Shown in pieces: positions 14,457 to 15,204 of a DNA stretch of 15,204 nucleotides. Position 1 is the first letter of the stretch. Every line of letters starts with the position of its first letter. The DNA is from Methylococcaceae bacterium (GTDB lineage: Bacteria > Pseudomonadota > Gammaproteobacteria > Methylococcales > Methylomonadaceae): the NCBI GenBank assembly GCA_013138855.1, contig WTBX01000316.1, positions 1 to 15,204 of the forward strand, in the 5' to 3' direction. A program made the position numbers and the translations under genes. Below the pieces are notes generated by a model that worked only from the letters and a program-made list of their open reading frames with translations, searched no databases and had not been told where the DNA came from.

Positions 14457-15081
14457 ATTATACGAAAGAGTCGAGCCATCAAGAGATGCACGATTAGTTG
14501 TGATTTATTGTGAAGGAGAAAGGCGAGAAGCGGATTATTTTAATTATTTTTCTGAAATAAGTTCAAAAATTAAATTAGAAATTGAGTCACCTGAAAACGG
14601 TGGTGACAGTTCACCAACAGGACTATTAACGAAAGCTTTAACTCAATTAGAAAGTCCAAAACCAAAATATGAATTATTAGCAGAAGATGAGGTTTGGTTT
14701 GTTATTGATACCGATAGTTGGGGTGAAAAGATTAATGACCTACGACAACACTGTGTAAATAAATTAAATTGGAAAGTCGCACAAAGTAACCCATGTTTTG
14801 AGATTTGGCTTTATTATCATTTTAAAGAGTTTGAGGCGTTCACGGATATGGAGGTTTCAAAAAACTGGAAGAGCTTTTTAAATGAACAAGTAGCTGGTGG
14901 TTTTGATAGCAGAAAACATCCCGTCTTGATTAAAACTGCTATAAAAAATGCAAAGAATAAATTTATAGCTGAAAATGAAGCAATGAATATTGGTTGCACG
15001 GAAGTTTTTAAATTATCAGAAAGTTTTTACCCTTTAGTTCACAAAAAGATAGAAGACGCACTATCTAAAATAGATACATAA
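14440..15081 (+). CDS. rloB: RloB-like protein, TOPRIM-like partner of RloA
   Basis: A 213-residue protein whose ATG lies inside the last codons of rloA (17-base overlap), so it is probably made by translational coupling. Features are VVIYCEGERREADYFNYF (residues 20-37) with Glu25 in the TOPRIM-like EG position, a DEVWFVIDTDSWG segment with Asp90 and Asp92 (DxD), SNPCFEIWLYYHF (116-128), and C-terminal basic helices. This order matches RloB-family proteins, considered TOPRIM-like nucleases by analogy with OLD and with AriB of PARIS. The acidic residues look intact, so it may be catalytic. Its trigger and target (phage DNA, tRNA or other nucleic acid) are unknown. No methyltransferase or restriction gene adjoins within this window. 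The stop is 40 bases before the PAAR gene. Confidence 0.85.
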   Translation: MLLKRRLYERVEPSRDARLVVIYCEGERREADYFNYFSEISSKIKLEIESPENGGDSSPTGLLTKALTQLESPKPKYELLAEDEVWFVIDTDSWGEKINDLRQHCVNKLNWKVAQSNPCFEIWLYYHFKEFEAFTDMEVSKNWKSFLNEQVAGGFDSRKHPVLIKTAIKNAKNKFIAENEAMNIGCTEVFKLSESFYPLVHKKIEDALSKIDT

Positions 15082-15121
15082 AAGCATTATTGATTTAACC
15101 ATTAAATTTTAGGAGACAATC

Positions 15122-15204
15122 ATGGGATTCCCCGCCGCACGAATAACTGATATGCACGTATGTCCAATGGTGACAGGTGTTATACCGCATGTAGGAGGGC
15201 CTAT
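15122..15204 (+). CDS. PAAR-domain protein, T6SS spike tip (3' end beyond window)
   Basis: The first 27 codons of a gene cut off by the window edge. It begins MGFPAARITDMHVCPMVTG, then VIPHVGGP, the PAAR pattern of an AAR-like start, a D-H-C-P segment and an H-GGP turn. PAAR proteins cap the VgrG needle and often carry effector domains C-terminally, which cannot be seen here. A strong ribosome binding site, aggag at 15111-15115, lies six bases before the ATG. Together with vgrG and the DUF6931-type gene it should form one spike module, but the rloAB pair lies between them. Start position and family are confident; the length is unknown. Confidence 0.85.
   Translation, partial: MGFPAARITDMHVCPMVTGVIPHVGGP

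Noticed and set aside
13089..15081. rloAB as a secreted T6SS effector-immunity pair
   Set aside because: RloA is a full ATPase, and neither protein has a PAAR, Rhs or MIX-like feature or lacks its expected partner domains, so a cytoplasmic defence pair is more likely, though not proven.
12995..15121. Flanking direct repeats or attachment sites around rloAB
   Set aside because: I compared both junctions by eye and found no shared direct repeat, and no integrase or tRNA gene is near.

Overview
The window looks like a chromosomal segment of a low-GC gammaproteobacterium. The left part carries the block gshB-tonB-yqgE-ruvX-pyrR, all on the minus strand, in the same order as the Pseudomonas aeruginosa PA0407-PA0403 region. 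The zinc-free L33, the L28/L33 pair and the RuvX/YqgE sequences also fit Gammaproteobacteria. A- and T-rich codons and many short inverted-repeat elements between genes suggest a repeat-rich environmental lineage, possibly a methanotroph or sulfur oxidiser. I cannot fix the genus.

Layout: positions 1-3525 hold housekeeping genes on the minus strand, with tight overlaps at gshB/tonB and yqgE/ruvX and a repeat element between tonB and yqgE. Positions 3640-4167 hold rpmB-rpmG on the plus strand with a recognisable promoter and a terminator-like hairpin. Positions 4176-5525 encode a protein with two cyclic-nucleotide-binding-like domains, a rhodanese domain and a coiled coil. Positions 5526-7616 are mostly non-coding and hold four palindromic elements around one CAP/SCP lipoprotein gene. 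Positions 7617-10148 hold a polytopic membrane protein of unknown function, an ABM/IsdG-like protein and a fumarylacetoacetate-hydrolase-family enzyme, separated by two more elements. Positions 10323-15204 hold a type VI secretion (T6SS) spike locus: vgrG, a DUF6931-type gene and the start of a PAAR gene. A two-gene rloA-rloB cassette lies between DUF6931 and PAAR.

How the genes work together: GshB makes glutathione, RuvX acts in RNA/Holliday-junction processing, PyrR links to pyrimidine synthesis and TonB transduces energy across the envelope; they are neighbours by conserved order rather than one pathway. VgrG and PAAR should form the tip of a T6SS needle, with the DUF6931 protein a likely accessory. 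The RloA ATPase and RloB TOPRIM-like protein overlap by 17 bases and probably form a complex resembling OLD-type anti-phage systems. Their position inside the spike operon, and their markedly more AT-rich coding sequence, make this the strongest candidate for an acquired accessory system in the window.

The intergenic DNA carries at least three structurally different families of palindromic elements, including four copies of one family built on GCGACTaaAGTCGC hairpins.
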